The notes beneath the pieces were generated by a model, which was given only the letters and a program-made list of their open reading frames with translations, was not told where the DNA came from and did not search any database. A DNA stretch of 64,000 nucleotides from the NCBI GenBank assembly GCA_021732745.1, contig JAKFUK010000001.1, forward strand, positions 136,931 through 200,930. The letters run 5' to 3'. The translations under genes were made by a program, and so were the position numbers. Source of the DNA: Nevskia sp. Its GTDB lineage: Bacteria; Pseudomonadota; Gammaproteobacteria; Nevskiales; Nevskiaceae. Of the stretch, positions 55,713 to 64,000 are shown one piece after another (position 1 is the stretch's first letter; every line of letters begins with the position of its first letter).

Positions 55713-56570
55713 TCAGCCGGCCACTGCCAGCAGCACGCCGAGCAGCGCGAACGCCGCGATGGCCAGCGCGTAGGCCAGCAGGATCACCACCAGCCGCAGC
55801 AGGCTGATCGCCATTCCGCCGCCGTAGACCCGGCGCAGCATCAGCAGCAGCACGACCGCCAGCAGCAGGTTCAGGGCGTTGTTGATCAGGTCGTGCGCCG
55901 GCTGCGGCCAGGGGATGAGGCCGATCGGCAGCAGCAGGAAGGCCAGGGTATGGAAGTGCAGCGCGAACAGCAGATGCTCGCCGTACAGCCGCTGCCGGTA
56001 CAGAAGTTTCAGCAGGCCGGCGAACAGCGGAACCAGCAGCAGCAAGGCCTGAGGGGCGCGGCGCACCATGCCGTCGCGCAGCACATGGCTGCGCTCATCC
56101 AGCGTCCAGGTCATGAAGTGCGCCACTTGGCTGTCGATCGCGGCGATGCCGGTAGCCGCCGCAATGCTCGATTCGCGCACGGCGAGCGTGGTGATCTCCA
56201 CCCCGCCGATGCCGATCTTGACCGCCATGCCCGGCACCAGACTCAAGGCCACGAAGAACAGCACGCTGGCCGCCAGATACAGGCGCAGCGGGCTGATGTA
56301 GCGCTGGCGGCGGCCTTCGAGGTAGTCGACCGTCATCTGCCCCGGCCGCAGGAACAGCAGGCGCAGGGTCAGCGGCAGGCGTTCTTCGACGCCGAAGTAT
56401 TTCTCGACCAGATCATTCAGGAACTTGGCGGCGGTCGGAACCTTGATGTGAGCGTCCTGCCCGCAGTGCGGGCAGTAATGGCCATCGAAATGCGTGCCGC
56501 AATTGGCGCAGACGAGCGGCTGCGGGTGCTCCGGCAGCGGTTTCACTCGGTCGGAGGGCTCATCCCGCAT
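55713..56570 (-). CDS. DUF3667-family membrane protein with N-terminal zinc ribbon (copy 1)
   Basis: A 285-residue protein with CANCG and CPHCGQ zinc-binding pairs, the core segment RYISPLRLYLAASVLFF and about four membrane helices. It starts at 56570, eight bases after pepP stops. The two DUF3667 copies separate pepP from ubiH, which are adjacent in many gammaproteobacteria. Function unknown. Confidence 0.8.
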   Translation of the reverse strand: MRDEPSDRVKPLPEHPQPLVCANCGTHFDGHYCPHCGQDAHIKVPTAAKFLNDLVEKYFGVEERLPLTLRLLFLRPGQMTVDYLEGRRQRYISPLRLYLAASVLFFVALSLVPGMAVKIGIGGVEITTLAVRESSIAAATGIAAIDSQVAHFMTWTLDERSHVLRDGMVRRAPQALLLLVPLFAGLLKLLYRQRLYGEHLLFALHFHTLAFLLLPIGLIPWPQPAHDLINNALNLLLAVVLLLMLRRVYGGGMAISLLRLVVILLAYALAIAAFALLGVLLAVAG

Positions 56571-56578
56571 CGTGCGGA

Positions 56579-57901
56579 TCAGCCCCGCATCAGCGCTTCG
56601 ACGTCGGCAACCGCCTTCGGCACGCCAAAGGTCAGCACTTCGGGCGCGCCGCCGGTCACCAGCACATCGTCCTCGATGCGGATGCCGATGCCGTGGAAAC
56701 GCGGGTCGACTCCTTCCGTGCCCGGTGCGATGTACAGGCCCGGCTCCACCGTCATCACCATGCCCGGCTGGAACGGCCTCGCCTCGCCCTCCAGCTTGTA
56801 GCGGCCGACATCGTGCACATCCAGCCCCAGCCAATGCCCGGTGCCGTGCATGTAGAACTGCCGGTGCTTGCCTTCCTCGATCAGGGTCGCGACGTCACCC
56901 TTCAGCAAGCCGAGCGCGACCATGCCTTCGGTCAGCGCCTTGGTCGCCACTTCATGCGGACGCGATGACGCATTGCCGGCGGTCAGTTCGGCAATCGCCG
57001 CCAACTGGGCCGCGAGCACCACTTCGTAGACTTCCTTCTGCGCGCCCGAATAGCGGCCATTGACCGGAAAAGTGCGGGTGATATCAGCGGTATAGCCGCG
57101 ATATTCGCCACCGGCGTCGATCAGCAACAGGTCGCCATCGCGCAACTGCGACTCGTTTTCCTTGTAATGCAGGATGCAGGCATTGTCGCCGCCGCCGACG
57201 ATCGAGCCGTAGCCGCATTCCATGCCGTTGCGCTCGAATTCGTGATGGATTTCGGCGGCCACCGCCCATTCCCAGCTGCCGGGCCGCGTTGCACGCATGG
57301 CCCGGACATGGGCGGCGGCGGACACGGTGCAGGCGTGGCGGATCAACGCGAGTTCGGCCTCGGTCTTGATCAGCCGCTGCTCATGCAGTGTGGTTTCGAG
57401 CGCCACGAAATCAGTCGGTGCGGATGCGCCGCGCCGCGACACTTCGCGAATCTCGCGGACCACGGCAGCGATCTTGCCGTCCCACTCCGGGTGCTCGCCG
57501 AGCGTGAAGAACAAGCGGCCGCGGCCGGCCAGCAGATCGTGCAGATGCTTCTCGAAATCGCCGATCACGAAGGCCTGATCGGCACCAAAAACGCTGACCG
57601 CGCCTTCCGGCCCGGCGCGGCGACCATCCCAGATTTCGCGCGCCGCATCACGGGCGCGGACAAACATCAGGAACTCGCCTTCCTTGCGGCCCGGCACCAG
57701 CACCAGCATCGAATCCGGCTCGTTGAAGCCACTCAGATAGAGAAAATCAGAGTCCTGGCGGAAGCGGTAATGGGCGTCGCGATTACGGATGACTTCACGC
57801 GCGGAGGGCACGATGGCGACATTGTTCGGCCCGATCGCCGCCAGCAGGCGGGCGCGGCGGGCGGCGTATTCGGCAACTTCGGCAGCGGTCGGTGCGGGCA
57901 T
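56579..57901 (-). CDS. pepP: Xaa-Pro aminopeptidase PepP
   Basis: A 440-residue aminopeptidase P that removes an N-terminal residue preceding proline. The dinuclear metal ligands are visible: two Asp in DAGGEYRGYTADITR, His in HGTGHWLGLDVHD, and Glu in EPGLYI and GIRIEDDV. The N-terminal pseudo-domain (residues 1-170) is also typical. It starts at ATG 57901, just after the ygfB gene, in the pepP-ubi operon. Confidence 0.95.
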   Translation of the reverse strand: MPAPTAAEVAEYAARRARLLAAIGPNNVAIVPSAREVIRNRDAHYRFRQDSDFLYLSGFNEPDSMLVLVPGRKEGEFLMFVRARDAAREIWDGRRAGPEGAVSVFGADQAFVIGDFEKHLHDLLAGRGRLFFTLGEHPEWDGKIAAVVREIREVSRRGASAPTDFVALETTLHEQRLIKTEAELALIRHACTVSAAAHVRAMRATRPGSWEWAVAAEIHHEFERNGMECGYGSIVGGGDNACILHYKENESQLRDGDLLLIDAGGEYRGYTADITRTFPVNGRYSGAQKEVYEVVLAAQLAAIAELTAGNASSRPHEVATKALTEGMVALGLLKGDVATLIEEGKHRQFYMHGTGHWLGLDVHDVGRYKLEGEARPFQPGMVMTVEPGLYIAPGTEGVDPRFHGIGIRIEDDVLVTGGAPEVLTFGVPKAVADVEALMRG

Positions 57902-57909
57902 GAGAGCGG

Positions 57910-58467
57910 TCAGTGAATGGTCGGCGAGGCACCCGGCGCGCCGTGGCGCGGGTGCAGTTCCATGAACACCAGCTGGGCACCGACCCGGATGTATTCGACC
58001 AGCTCGGCATAGGCGTTTTCCTCGCCTTCGTCGTCGTCGCCGGAATCCAGCGAGGAGCGGGTGAACTCGGTGAAATCCTTGACGATTTCGCGCACTTCCT
58101 CGCTGCAATCGCGCAAATTCAGCTTGATCCGGCCGGCGATGCCGTAAAGAAAGCCCTCGCACCAGGCTCCGAGGGCGGTGGCGCGGTCGGCAAGGCTCAG
58201 GTCGTCATCGGGCAGCAGCGGCGCGAAGGCGGATTGCAGATCAGTGAGGGCGCCGACGGTCTGGTCGCGCAAATCCAGCAGCGCCTGACGATCATCGGCA
58301 TCGGGACTGGTTTCAGGCTCATCGAGCAAGGCCACCGGATCCACTTCATCCGGCTTCTGGCGGCACAGCGCGCCGCAGAGACTGCCGTGAAAAGCGGCGG
58401 CTTCGTCGTCGTAACCGACACGGGCCATCAGCGCCACGAGCGCCGGGTAATCGATGAGCTTGGTCAT
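57910..58467 (-). CDS. ygfB: UPF0149 / YgfB-family protein
   Basis: A 185-residue acidic protein of the YgfB family with the C-terminal core ATALGAWCEGFLYGI and a run of acidic residues (SGDDDEGEEN). The start at 58467 removes 17 unconserved residues. It heads the operon ygfB-pepP-DUF3667-DUF3667-ubiH-ubiI, as in many gammaproteobacteria apart from the two DUF3667 genes. Its molecular role is unclear in most species. Confidence 0.9.
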   Translation of the reverse strand: MTKLIDYPALVALMARVGYDDEAAAFHGSLCGALCRQKPDEVDPVALLDEPETSPDADDRQALLDLRDQTVGALTDLQSAFAPLLPDDDLSLADRATALGAWCEGFLYGIAGRIKLNLRDCSEEVREIVKDFTEFTRSSLDSGDDDEGEENAYAELVEYIRVGAQLVFMELHPRHGAPGASPTIH

Positions 58468-58536
58468 GACCGCATTATATGCCGCGTGCGTGCGCGGACC
58501 CTGCGGCGGAGCGGCCAATCCGGAACAGCAAAATCA

Positions 58537-58662
58537 AAAGTTCAACGCAAAGGCGCAGAGAACGGCAAAGAGGAGAACGTCAAAAGCAATTTCATGAAAA
58601 AACTGATGACTGCTTTGTCTTTGCGTCCTTTCTTTTCCCTTTGCGCCTTCGCGTTTAACTTT
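58537..58662. repeat. CAAAG-rich palindromic repeat, copy 1
   Basis: Two arms read AAAGTTCAACGCAAAGGCG and, inverted, AAAGTTAAACGCGAAGGCG, around a short spacer. It lies between ygfB and ruvA. The same arms occur at 60635-60793. The form is that of a small non-coding mobile palindrome (REP/MITE-like). Confidence 0.85.
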
Positions 58663-58686
58663 CGACGTTGCACAGCCCGACTCGCC

Positions 58687-59286
58687 TCAGCGCACCGCGC
58701 GCTTCAGCGCTTCGCGAATGATCTGATCAGTGCTCATGCCTTCCTTGTGGACGGCGTCGGTGAGTTTTTGCGCTTCCACCGGCTTGTAGCCCAGCGATTC
58801 AAGTGCCGCGCGCGCTTCGGCCAGCGGGCTCGCTGAAATGGTGACGCCGCCGGAAGTCAGCATGCCGATATCGCCCGGCCCACCGGCCCCGGCCTTGTCG
58901 CGCAGCTCGATGACGATGCGCTCGGCGGTCTTCTTGCCGATGCCCGGCAGCTTGACCAGCCGTCCGGTCTCCGCCAACCGCACCGCCGCCCAGAAATCAT
59001 CGACGCCGATGCCGGACAGGATCGCCAGCGCCAGCTTCGGCCCGATGCCGGTGATCTTGATCACTTCGCGGAACAGCGCTTTTTCCTGCGCGGTGGCGAA
59101 GCCGAACAGCAGATGGGCGTCCTCGCGGATCACCAGATGGGTTTGCAGCACCACCGCACTGCCGATCGCCGGCAGCTTGAAGAAGGTCGACATCGGCGCT
59201 TCGACCTCGTAGCCGACGCCGCCAACATCGAGCAGCAGGAACGGCGGCTGCTTGGCGATCAGGGTACCGCTGAGTCTTCCGATCAT
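58687..59286 (-). CDS. ruvA: Holliday junction DNA helicase subunit RuvA
   Basis: A 199-residue protein that binds the Holliday junction and loads RuvB. The N-terminal OB-fold ([12 protein letters not shown]), two helix-hairpin-helix motifs ([13 protein letters not shown] and [13 protein letters not shown]) and the C-terminal RuvB-binding domain are all present. It lies 11 bases after ruvC. ruvB, which usually follows, is absent here; the repeat element and the ygfB operon take its place. Confidence 0.96.
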   Translation of the reverse strand: MIGRLSGTLIAKQPPFLLLDVGGVGYEVEAPMSTFFKLPAIGSAVVLQTHLVIREDAHLLFGFATAQEKALFREVIKITGIGPKLALAILSGIGVDDFWAAVRLAETGRLVKLPGIGKKTAERIVIELRDKAGAGGPGDIGMLTSGGVTISASPLAEARAALESLGYKPVEAQKLTDAVHKEGMSTDQIIREALKRAVR

Positions 59287-59297
59287 GGTTCAGGCCT

Positions 59298-59861
59298 TCA
59301 ACGCGGGGACGAGGTTCGGGGCTTGGCGACCGTGGCATTGCCCCAAGCCCCGCGCAGCGCTTCGCCGGTCTTGATCACGGTGCCGCGGACATGGGCGTGG
59401 CAGAGCGCAACGGCGAGCGCATCGGAGGCATCGGTGGGTGCGGTTTCCGGCAGATTCAGCAGGATCTTGATCATGTGCTGCACCTGCTGCTTTTCGGCGC
59501 GGCCGCTGCCGACCACGGCTGATTTGATCTGCGCCGGTGCGTATTCGGCGACGCTCAAACCCGCCGAGGCCAGCGCGCAGATCGCCGCTCCGCGCGCCTG
59601 ACCGAGGATCAGCGCACTCGACACATTGCGATTGACGAACACTTCCTCGATCGCCGATTCCTGCGGTGCGTACTGGCGAATCACTTCGCCAACTTCGATG
59701 AAGATTCGCAGCAGCCGTCCGGGCAGTTCGCCGGCTTCCAGGTGAATCCGGCCGTGGTCGATGCAGCGCGAGCGGTTGCCGGCGTGTTCGATCACGCCCC
59801 AGCCGGTGATCCGCGAGCCGGGGTCGATGCCAAGAATGCGGACCGGGGCGCTGACCGCCAC
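59298..59861 (-). CDS. ruvC: Crossover junction endodeoxyribonuclease RuvC
   Basis: A 187-residue resolvase that cuts Holliday junctions. Acidic active-site residues appear in GIDPGSRITGWG, ESAIEEVFVNRN and DASDALAVALCHA. It appears to start at GTG 59861, two bases past the YebC stop, so translation is probably coupled. The last ~25 residues are basic and variable. Confidence 0.95.
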   Translation of the reverse strand: MAVSAPVRILGIDPGSRITGWGVIEHAGNRSRCIDHGRIHLEAGELPGRLLRIFIEVGEVIRQYAPQESAIEEVFVNRNVSSALILGQARGAAICALASAGLSVAEYAPAQIKSAVVGSGRAEKQQVQHMIKILLNLPETAPTDASDALAVALCHAHVRGTVIKTGEALRGAWGNATVAKPRTSSPR

Positions 59862-59863
59862 CT

Positions 59864-60586
59864 TCAGTTCGGCAGGTGGGCGTTGTGATGCACGTCTTGG
59901 ACGTCGTCGAGCTCTTCGAGCCTTGCGATCAGCTTGGCCATTTGCGCAGCGGCCTCGCCTTCGAGCGCGGTGCGGGTGGCCGGGCGCATCAGCACGTCGG
60001 CGTCGATCGGCGTCAGGCCGGCCTTCTCCAACGCGCCCTTGACCGCGAGATAGGCGTCCGGCGTGGTCAGCACGTCGACATAGCCGTCATCGGCCTGCAC
60101 GTCATCGGCACCGTTTTCCAGCGCGATTTCGAGGATCTTGTCCTCAAGAGCAGGGTTATCGCGGATATCGAAGATGATTTCGCCGGTTTTGGTGAACTGG
60201 AACGCCACCGAACCGGAGGTGCCCATGTTGCCGCCGTTGCGGCTGAACGCGGCGCGGACATCGGCCACCGTGCGGGTGGCGTTGTCGGTCATGCAGTCGA
60301 CCATCACCGCGACACCGCCCGGGCCGTAGCCCTCGTAGCGGATTTCGACGACCTGCTCGGTGGCGCCCTCGCCGGTGCCGCGCTTCAAGGCCCGTTCGAC
60401 GGTGTCCTTGGTCATGTTCGCGGTCAGTGCCTTGTCGATGGCCAGGCGCAGGCGCGGGTTCGAGTTCGGGTCACCGCCGCCAGCGCGGGCAGCGATGGTG
60501 ATTTCGCGAATGAACTTGGTGAATTTCTTCGCCTTGACGGCGTCGGTGGCGTTCTTGCGCCCTTCGATGGATGGACCGCGTCCCAT
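59864..60586 (-). CDS. YebC/PmpR-family regulatory protein
   Basis: A 240-residue protein of the YebC family, which regulates transcription or relieves ribosome stalling at proline-rich stretches. The N-terminus is MGRGPSIEGRKNA instead of the usual MAGHSKWANIQHRKG, a variant seen in Xanthomonadales-like bacteria. The core RLAIDKALTANMTKDTVERALKRGTGE and GGNMGTSGSVAFQF are conserved. Start 60586 removes an unconserved 18-residue extension. It precedes ruvC. Confidence 0.93.
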   Translation of the reverse strand: MGRGPSIEGRKNATDAVKAKKFTKFIREITIAARAGGGDPNSNPRLRLAIDKALTANMTKDTVERALKRGTGEGATEQVVEIRYEGYGPGGVAVMVDCMTDNATRTVADVRAAFSRNGGNMGTSGSVAFQFTKTGEIIFDIRDNPALEDKILEIALENGADDVQADDGYVDVLTTPDAYLAVKGALEKAGLTPIDADVLMRPATRTALEGEAAAQMAKLIARLEELDDVQDVHHNAHLPN

Positions 60587-60634
60587 GGTTCTCGTCTCGG
60601 TCTTCTTGCTTGTTCGGGGCGACTGGAAAAGAAG

Positions 60635-60793
60635 AATCAACCGTTAAACGCAAAGGCGCAAAGAACGGCAACAGAAAGGACGCAAAGGAAAAGCCTGAAT
60701 CGACAAACAAAGATGACGATCAGTGATGTCCCAGAGAAGCTTTTCTTTGCGTCCTTTCTTTTTCCTTTGCGCCTTTGCGTTTAACTTTTGATT
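60635..60793. repeat. CAAAG-rich palindromic repeat, copy 2
   Basis: Inverted arms begin AATCAACCGTTAAACGCAAA and AATCAAAAGTTAAACGCAAA, with an inner GCGTCCTTTC / GAAAGGACGC pair. It lies between yebC and lpd and is clearly related to 58537-58662. It may fold into a long hairpin and end transcription of lpd. Confidence 0.88.
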
Positions 60794-60814
60794 TGGTTGT
60801 GCACCAAGCCAAGA

Positions 60815-62275
60815 TCAGCGCTTCTTGTTCGCCGAATGAATCGCATGCCCATCAACCGCGAGCGCGGCTTCATGGAAGGTTTCCGACAAAGTCGGATGGC
60901 CGTGCATGGTCAGCTGGATGTCTTGGGTGGTCGCTGCGAATTCCAGCGCCAGCACCGCTTCGGCGCAGAGTTCGGACACATAAGGGCCGATCATGTGGAC
61001 GCCGAGGACGCGGTCGGTCTTGGCATCGGACACGAACTTGACCTGGCCTGCGATCGACTCGATGGCGCGGGCGCGGCCGTTGGCGGCGAACGGGCTGGAG
61101 CCGGTCTTCACTTCGTGCCCGGCGGCCTTGGCCTGCTCTTCCGACAGCCCCACCCAGGCGATTTCCGGGCTGGTGTAGATCACTGACGGGATGGCGTTGT
61201 AATTCACTTCCGACTTTTCGCCATGCAACTGCTCGACCAGCACCACGCCTTCCTCGATCGCCTTGTGCGCCAGCATCGCGCCCCCGGTGACATCGCCCAC
61301 GGCGTAAATGCCGGCAGCAGACGTCTTGTAGCCCTTGTCGATCTTGACGAAGCCGCGCTCGTCGAGCGTGACCCCGGCGACATCGCAGCCGAGATTGTCG
61401 GTGTACGGACGACGGCCGACGGCGACGATCAGCTTGTCGAAGGTTTCCGTCTTCGATTCGCCGCCCTGCTCGTAGGTCACGGTCACGTCCTTGTCGCCCT
61501 TGGCAACCGCAGTCACCTTGGCGCCGAGGCGAATGTCCAGCCCCTGCTTGGTGAACTGGCGCAGCGCTTCCTTGGCAATGGCGGCATCGACCATCGGCAG
61601 GAAGCCCGGCAGCGCTTCCAGAATCACGGTCTTGGCACCCAGGCGCGACCAGACGCTGCCCAGTTCAACGCCGATGACACCGGCACCGATGATGCCGAGA
61701 CGGCCCGGGACGGCGGCGAAGTCCAGCGCCCCCCAGGAATCGACCACCTTGTCGCCGTCGAACGGCGCGATCTTCTTCAGCTCGACCGGAGCCGAGCCGG
61801 TGGCGATGATGATGTGCTTGGCCGAATAGGTTTCGGTCTTGCCGTCATGCGCGGTGTAGAGCACCTGACCGTTGCCGAGCAGCTTTCCTAAACCGAACAG
61901 GCCGGTGACCTTGTTGGCCTGGAACAGCAGCTTGACGCCGCCCGAGTTGGCCTTCGACACGGCCATTTTCCGTTCCTGCATCTTGGCGATGTCCATGGTC
62001 GGCGTCGAAACGCCGATGCCGTGCACCGCGAACTCATGCCCGGCCTTGTGGAACAGTTCCGAGGATTCCAGCAGCGCCTTCGATGGAATGCAGCCGGCGT
62101 TCAGGCAGGTGCCGCCGAAGCTCGGGGAGTTGTCGCGATTCAGCCAGCCGTCGATGCACAGGGCCTTCATGCCGAGCTGCGCGGCGCGGATCGCGGCCGG
62201 GTAACCGCCGGGACCGCCACCGATGACGATGACGTCGAAAGACTTGTCTGAGGCAGGGCTTGGGGTGTCGCTCAT
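60815..62275 (-). CDS. lpd: Dihydrolipoyl dehydrogenase
   Basis: A 486-residue E3 flavoprotein that reoxidises lipoamide in 2-oxo-acid dehydrogenase complexes. FAD motif GGGPGGYPAAI, redox disulfide GGTCLNAGCIPSK, NAD motif IGAGVIGVELG, and the C-terminal active-site histidine in MHGHPTLSE are all present. It has no N-terminal lipoyl domain. It is not adjacent to E1 or E2 genes in this window. Confidence 0.96.
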   Translation of the reverse strand: MSDTPSPASDKSFDVIVIGGGPGGYPAAIRAAQLGMKALCIDGWLNRDNSPSFGGTCLNAGCIPSKALLESSELFHKAGHEFAVHGIGVSTPTMDIAKMQERKMAVSKANSGGVKLLFQANKVTGLFGLGKLLGNGQVLYTAHDGKTETYSAKHIIIATGSAPVELKKIAPFDGDKVVDSWGALDFAAVPGRLGIIGAGVIGVELGSVWSRLGAKTVILEALPGFLPMVDAAIAKEALRQFTKQGLDIRLGAKVTAVAKGDKDVTVTYEQGGESKTETFDKLIVAVGRRPYTDNLGCDVAGVTLDERGFVKIDKGYKTSAAGIYAVGDVTGGAMLAHKAIEEGVVLVEQLHGEKSEVNYNAIPSVIYTSPEIAWVGLSEEQAKAAGHEVKTGSSPFAANGRARAIESIAGQVKFVSDAKTDRVLGVHMIGPYVSELCAEAVLALEFAATTQDIQLTMHGHPTLSETFHEAALAVDGHAIHSANKKR

Positions 62276-62378
62276 GATCGCGTGCAGCTCCGTGGAGGGC
62301 AGGTCGGAAAGCCGCGCGGCCGCTGTCAGGTTTGCGGTGCGGGGTCTGTCGGAAGACCGCTACTTTACCGCAAGGTCA

Positions 62379-62410
62379 TGGACTTCCGGCATTCATGTGC
62401 CGGAAGTCCA
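62379..62410. terminator. 13-bp perfect hairpin between the TetR gene and lpd
   Basis: TGGACTTCCGGCA, six-base loop, exact complement. It lies just past the TetR stop codon. There is no U-run, so it may be a factor-dependent terminator or a stabilising 3' hairpin. Confidence 0.5.
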
Positions 62411-62422
62411 GGCCATCGCCAG

Positions 62423-63136
62423 TCAAAGCTTGCCGGCGGCGTCCAGTTCGCGGGCACCGGCGAGCAGGCAGGAAAACAGCGAGATCAGATGGCTGTGGAC
62501 CGACTCGATCGGTGCCCGGTCTTCGCTGATCAGCCATTCGGTCATCAGCTCGCGGATCGCCCCGACCATGCCGATGCAGGTGCGCAGGTAGTCACGGTCC
62601 GGCAGTTCGCCGACTGACACCAGCGCCCGGGTGAAGCTGTTCAGCAGGCCCGCGAATTCGTGGACCGAGGCCCGGCGGCGCTCGAACATCTCCGAGCTGA
62701 CGCCGATGACCTCGACGCAGAGGATGCGGGTGCGGCGGGGATCGGCGGTCGAGCCTTCGACGAAGGCCCGGATCGCGGCATCCAGACGTTCGCGCGGCGA
62801 AAGATTGCGCTGCTGCAGCGCCTCGGCGACCACCCGACGGGTGTCGAGCATGATCCGGTCGTAGAGCGCGACCAGCACCGCTTCGCGCGATTCGAAATGC
62901 TCGTAGAAATGACGGGTGGTGACGCGGGCAGTCGAACACAGCATTTCGATCGGCGTTCGCGAAAAGCCGCGTTCGGCAAACAGGGCGAGTGCGGCCTCAA
63001 GCAGACGGTGACGGCGCTCTTCGGCGAGCTGTTCCGAGGTCCGGCCCGCATAGCCCCGCCGCTTGGGAGGAACGCGAATACCGGCACCCGACGGCACGGC
63101 ATTTGCCGCCGTCGCTGGCGTGTTGATCGATGACAT
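62423..63136 (-). CDS. TetR-family transcriptional regulator
   Basis: A 237-residue repressor. The helix-turn-helix is at residues 42-88 (HRLLEAALALFAERGFSRTPIEMLCSTARVTTRHFYEHFESREAVL), and the C-terminal ligand-binding domain is helical. It follows a PF10118 gene on the same strand after 315 bases. It is the only TetR protein in the window and could be a regulator of the CTAAC-N4-GTTAG sites, but they are 40-60 kb away and no such site is seen at its own promoter. Confidence 0.9.
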   Translation of the reverse strand: MSSINTPATAANAVPSGAGIRVPPKRRGYAGRTSEQLAEERRHRLLEAALALFAERGFSRTPIEMLCSTARVTTRHFYEHFESREAVLVALYDRIMLDTRRVVAEALQQRNLSPRERLDAAIRAFVEGSTADPRRTRILCVEVIGVSSEMFERRRASVHEFAGLLNSFTRALVSVGELPDRDYLRTCIGMVGAIRELMTEWLISEDRAPIESVHSHLISLFSCLLAGARELDAAGKL

Positions 63137-63451
63137 GTTGAAGAGCCCCGTAGCATCGCGCGGGGTCTTGGCCTCGGCGATATTGATATTTGTGCGGCTG
63201 TTTTAGCAGGTACGCAGAAATTTCGCACTGATTGGCAACAAGGATCTGTACTGAGGCAAATTTACCAATGGCGACAAGGGCAAATTTTGAATCTGCCATG
63301 CCGTTATTCCCGAAATGTTGGCTTTCCTAATGCTGGATCGGTAGGGGCAGATTTATCGTTCACGGGAAAATCGTGGCATTGCTGAAAAAAGACCGCATTA
63401 TCAGCGAGATGTCCTCCACAGACGGCTCCTGACCGTGCGCCAGCCCCGCAT
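63137..63451. other. Intergenic gap between TetR and PF10118 genes
   Basis: About 315 bases with no supported gene. Two copies of GGCAAATTT lie about 23 bases apart near 63257 and 63280 and might be regulatory. Otherwise I see nothing. Confidence 0.5.
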
Positions 63452-64000
63452 TCAAACCGGCGCGTGGACGGCATTTCCAGCGGCAAGCGCGCTGCCGGTG
63501 CGGTCGAAAACCTCGAGCCAGCGGGCATAACTGCGCATCTGACCGCCCTGCCAAGGGTGAAATCCGGGCCGGTAGTAAGCGAGATAATCGCGCAGCATCG
63601 GCACATACAAACCGCCCGGACCGTAAAGCCAGACCAAGCCTTTCGCCCACATTGCGAGCCGTTGGCGGGCAGAAAAGCCGTCAATCCGCAGCATGTGCCG
63701 CATGATCGCGAAGACATGCATGGGGAACAGCAGCGTCACGTAAAGCATGGCGAAGACGCGCGTGAAATAGCCGGCCCGGGCGACATCCTTGAGCACGTCA
63801 TAGGCCACGGCCTTGTGCTCGATTTCCTCGACGCCGTGCCAGACGTACATGGCGCGGATGCGCGGATCGGCATCGGCGAAAACCTCCGGCCGATCGAAAA
63901 AGCCGTGCGCCATGATCGACGTCATATGCTCGGCGGCGGCGGTCTGGGCCAGACAGAGCCTTGCAGGTGCCTTGCGCCGGAACCATTGCAGCATCGAGCG
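63452..64000 (-). CDS. PF10118-type predicted metal-dependent hydrolase, paralog 4, 5' end outside window
   Basis: The C-terminal ~182 residues of a PF10118 protein, with AAAEHMTSIM and VWHGVEEIEHKAVAYDVL motifs and the family end segment YYRPGFHPW. It resembles paralog 1 (14242) most, sharing the LVWLYGPGGLYVPMLRDYL-like region. Its start lies beyond base 64000. It is upstream of, and on the same strand as, the TetR gene. Confidence 0.82.
   Translation of the reverse strand, partial: RSMLQWFRRKAPARLCLAQTAAAEHMTSIMAHGFFDRPEVFADADPRIRAMYVWHGVEEIEHKAVAYDVLKDVARAGYFTRVFAMLYVTLLFPMHVFAIMRHMLRIDGFSARQRLAMWAKGLVWLYGPGGLYVPMLRDYLAYYRPGFHPWQGGQMRSYARWLEVFDRTGSALAAGNAVHAPV

Noticed and set aside
62423..63136. 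Direct assignment of this TetR protein to the CTAAC-N4-GTTAG sites
   Set aside because: No matching palindrome lies at its own promoter and it is far from the sites, so the link is only a hypothesis.

Overview
The window is a high-GC gammaproteobacterial chromosome segment. The ruvC-ruvA pair, a pepP-ubiH-ubiI-like block with a YgfB-family gene, and a YebC protein with a Xanthomonadales-like N-terminus point to the Nevskiales/Solimonadaceae or a relative of Xanthomonadales. That placement is an inference from gene content; no rRNA or tRNA gene is visible.

Region 1 (1-4.9 kb): a minus-strand acyl-CoA operon (carboxymuconolactone-decarboxylase-like protein, enoyl-CoA hydratase, citryl-CoA-lyase-like protein, thiolase cut by the window edge). 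It diverges from a truncated alcohol dehydrogenase that runs into an EamA transporter. Region 2 (5.5-13.6 kb): the recurring four-gene set MMPL/RND transporter - DUF1329 - DUF1302 - YCF48, all on the minus strand. The DUF1302 gene carries an in-frame amber codon, and its end of the cluster is clearly richer in A+T. Region 3 (13.6-22.9 kb): a decayed esterase, then a plus-strand cluster of three PF10118 'metal-dependent hydrolases', two SDRs, a Baeyer-Villiger monooxygenase, an HSL-type esterase and a MerR regulator, reminiscent of the mycobacterial mymA operon. Region 4 (23.1-35.2 kb): a tightly coupled 12-gene plus-strand operon with two acyl-CoA dehydrogenases, an enoyl-CoA hydratase, a biotin-dependent carboxylase pair, an HMG-CoA-lyase-like enzyme, two SDRs, an MBL hydrolase, two hotdog thioesterases and a transglutaminase-like protein. 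The layout fits a Liu/Atu-type route for beta-methyl-branched (isoprenoid-like) acyl-CoAs. Regions 1, 2 and 4 carry the same palindrome, CTAAC-N4-GTTAG, in the promoter zone of their first gene, so they probably form one TetR-type regulon for uptake and breakdown of a hydrophobic substrate.

Region 5 (35.4-51.3 kb) is accessory DNA: a methyltransferase, an IS3 remnant, a czcCBA metal-efflux operon headed by an XRE regulator and a His-rich protein, and a Tn3-family transposition module (tyrosine recombinase plus TnpA). Divergent from that module is an operon of a three-Cys-motif Gp37/Gp68-like protein, its partner TcmP and a UmuD-like S24 peptidase. The right end of the Tn3 element cuts a TonB receptor gene. 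This three-gene cargo is the best candidate for an undescribed system.

Region 6 (51.5-64 kb) is core chromosome: a Fur-box-preceded HAD-like gene, ubiquinone hydroxylases, two DUF3667 membrane proteins, pepP, ygfB, ruvA, ruvC, a yebC-family gene, lpd, a TetR regulator and a fourth PF10118 protein cut by the window end. Two copies of a palindromic CAAAG-rich repeat bracket ruvA-ruvC-yebC.
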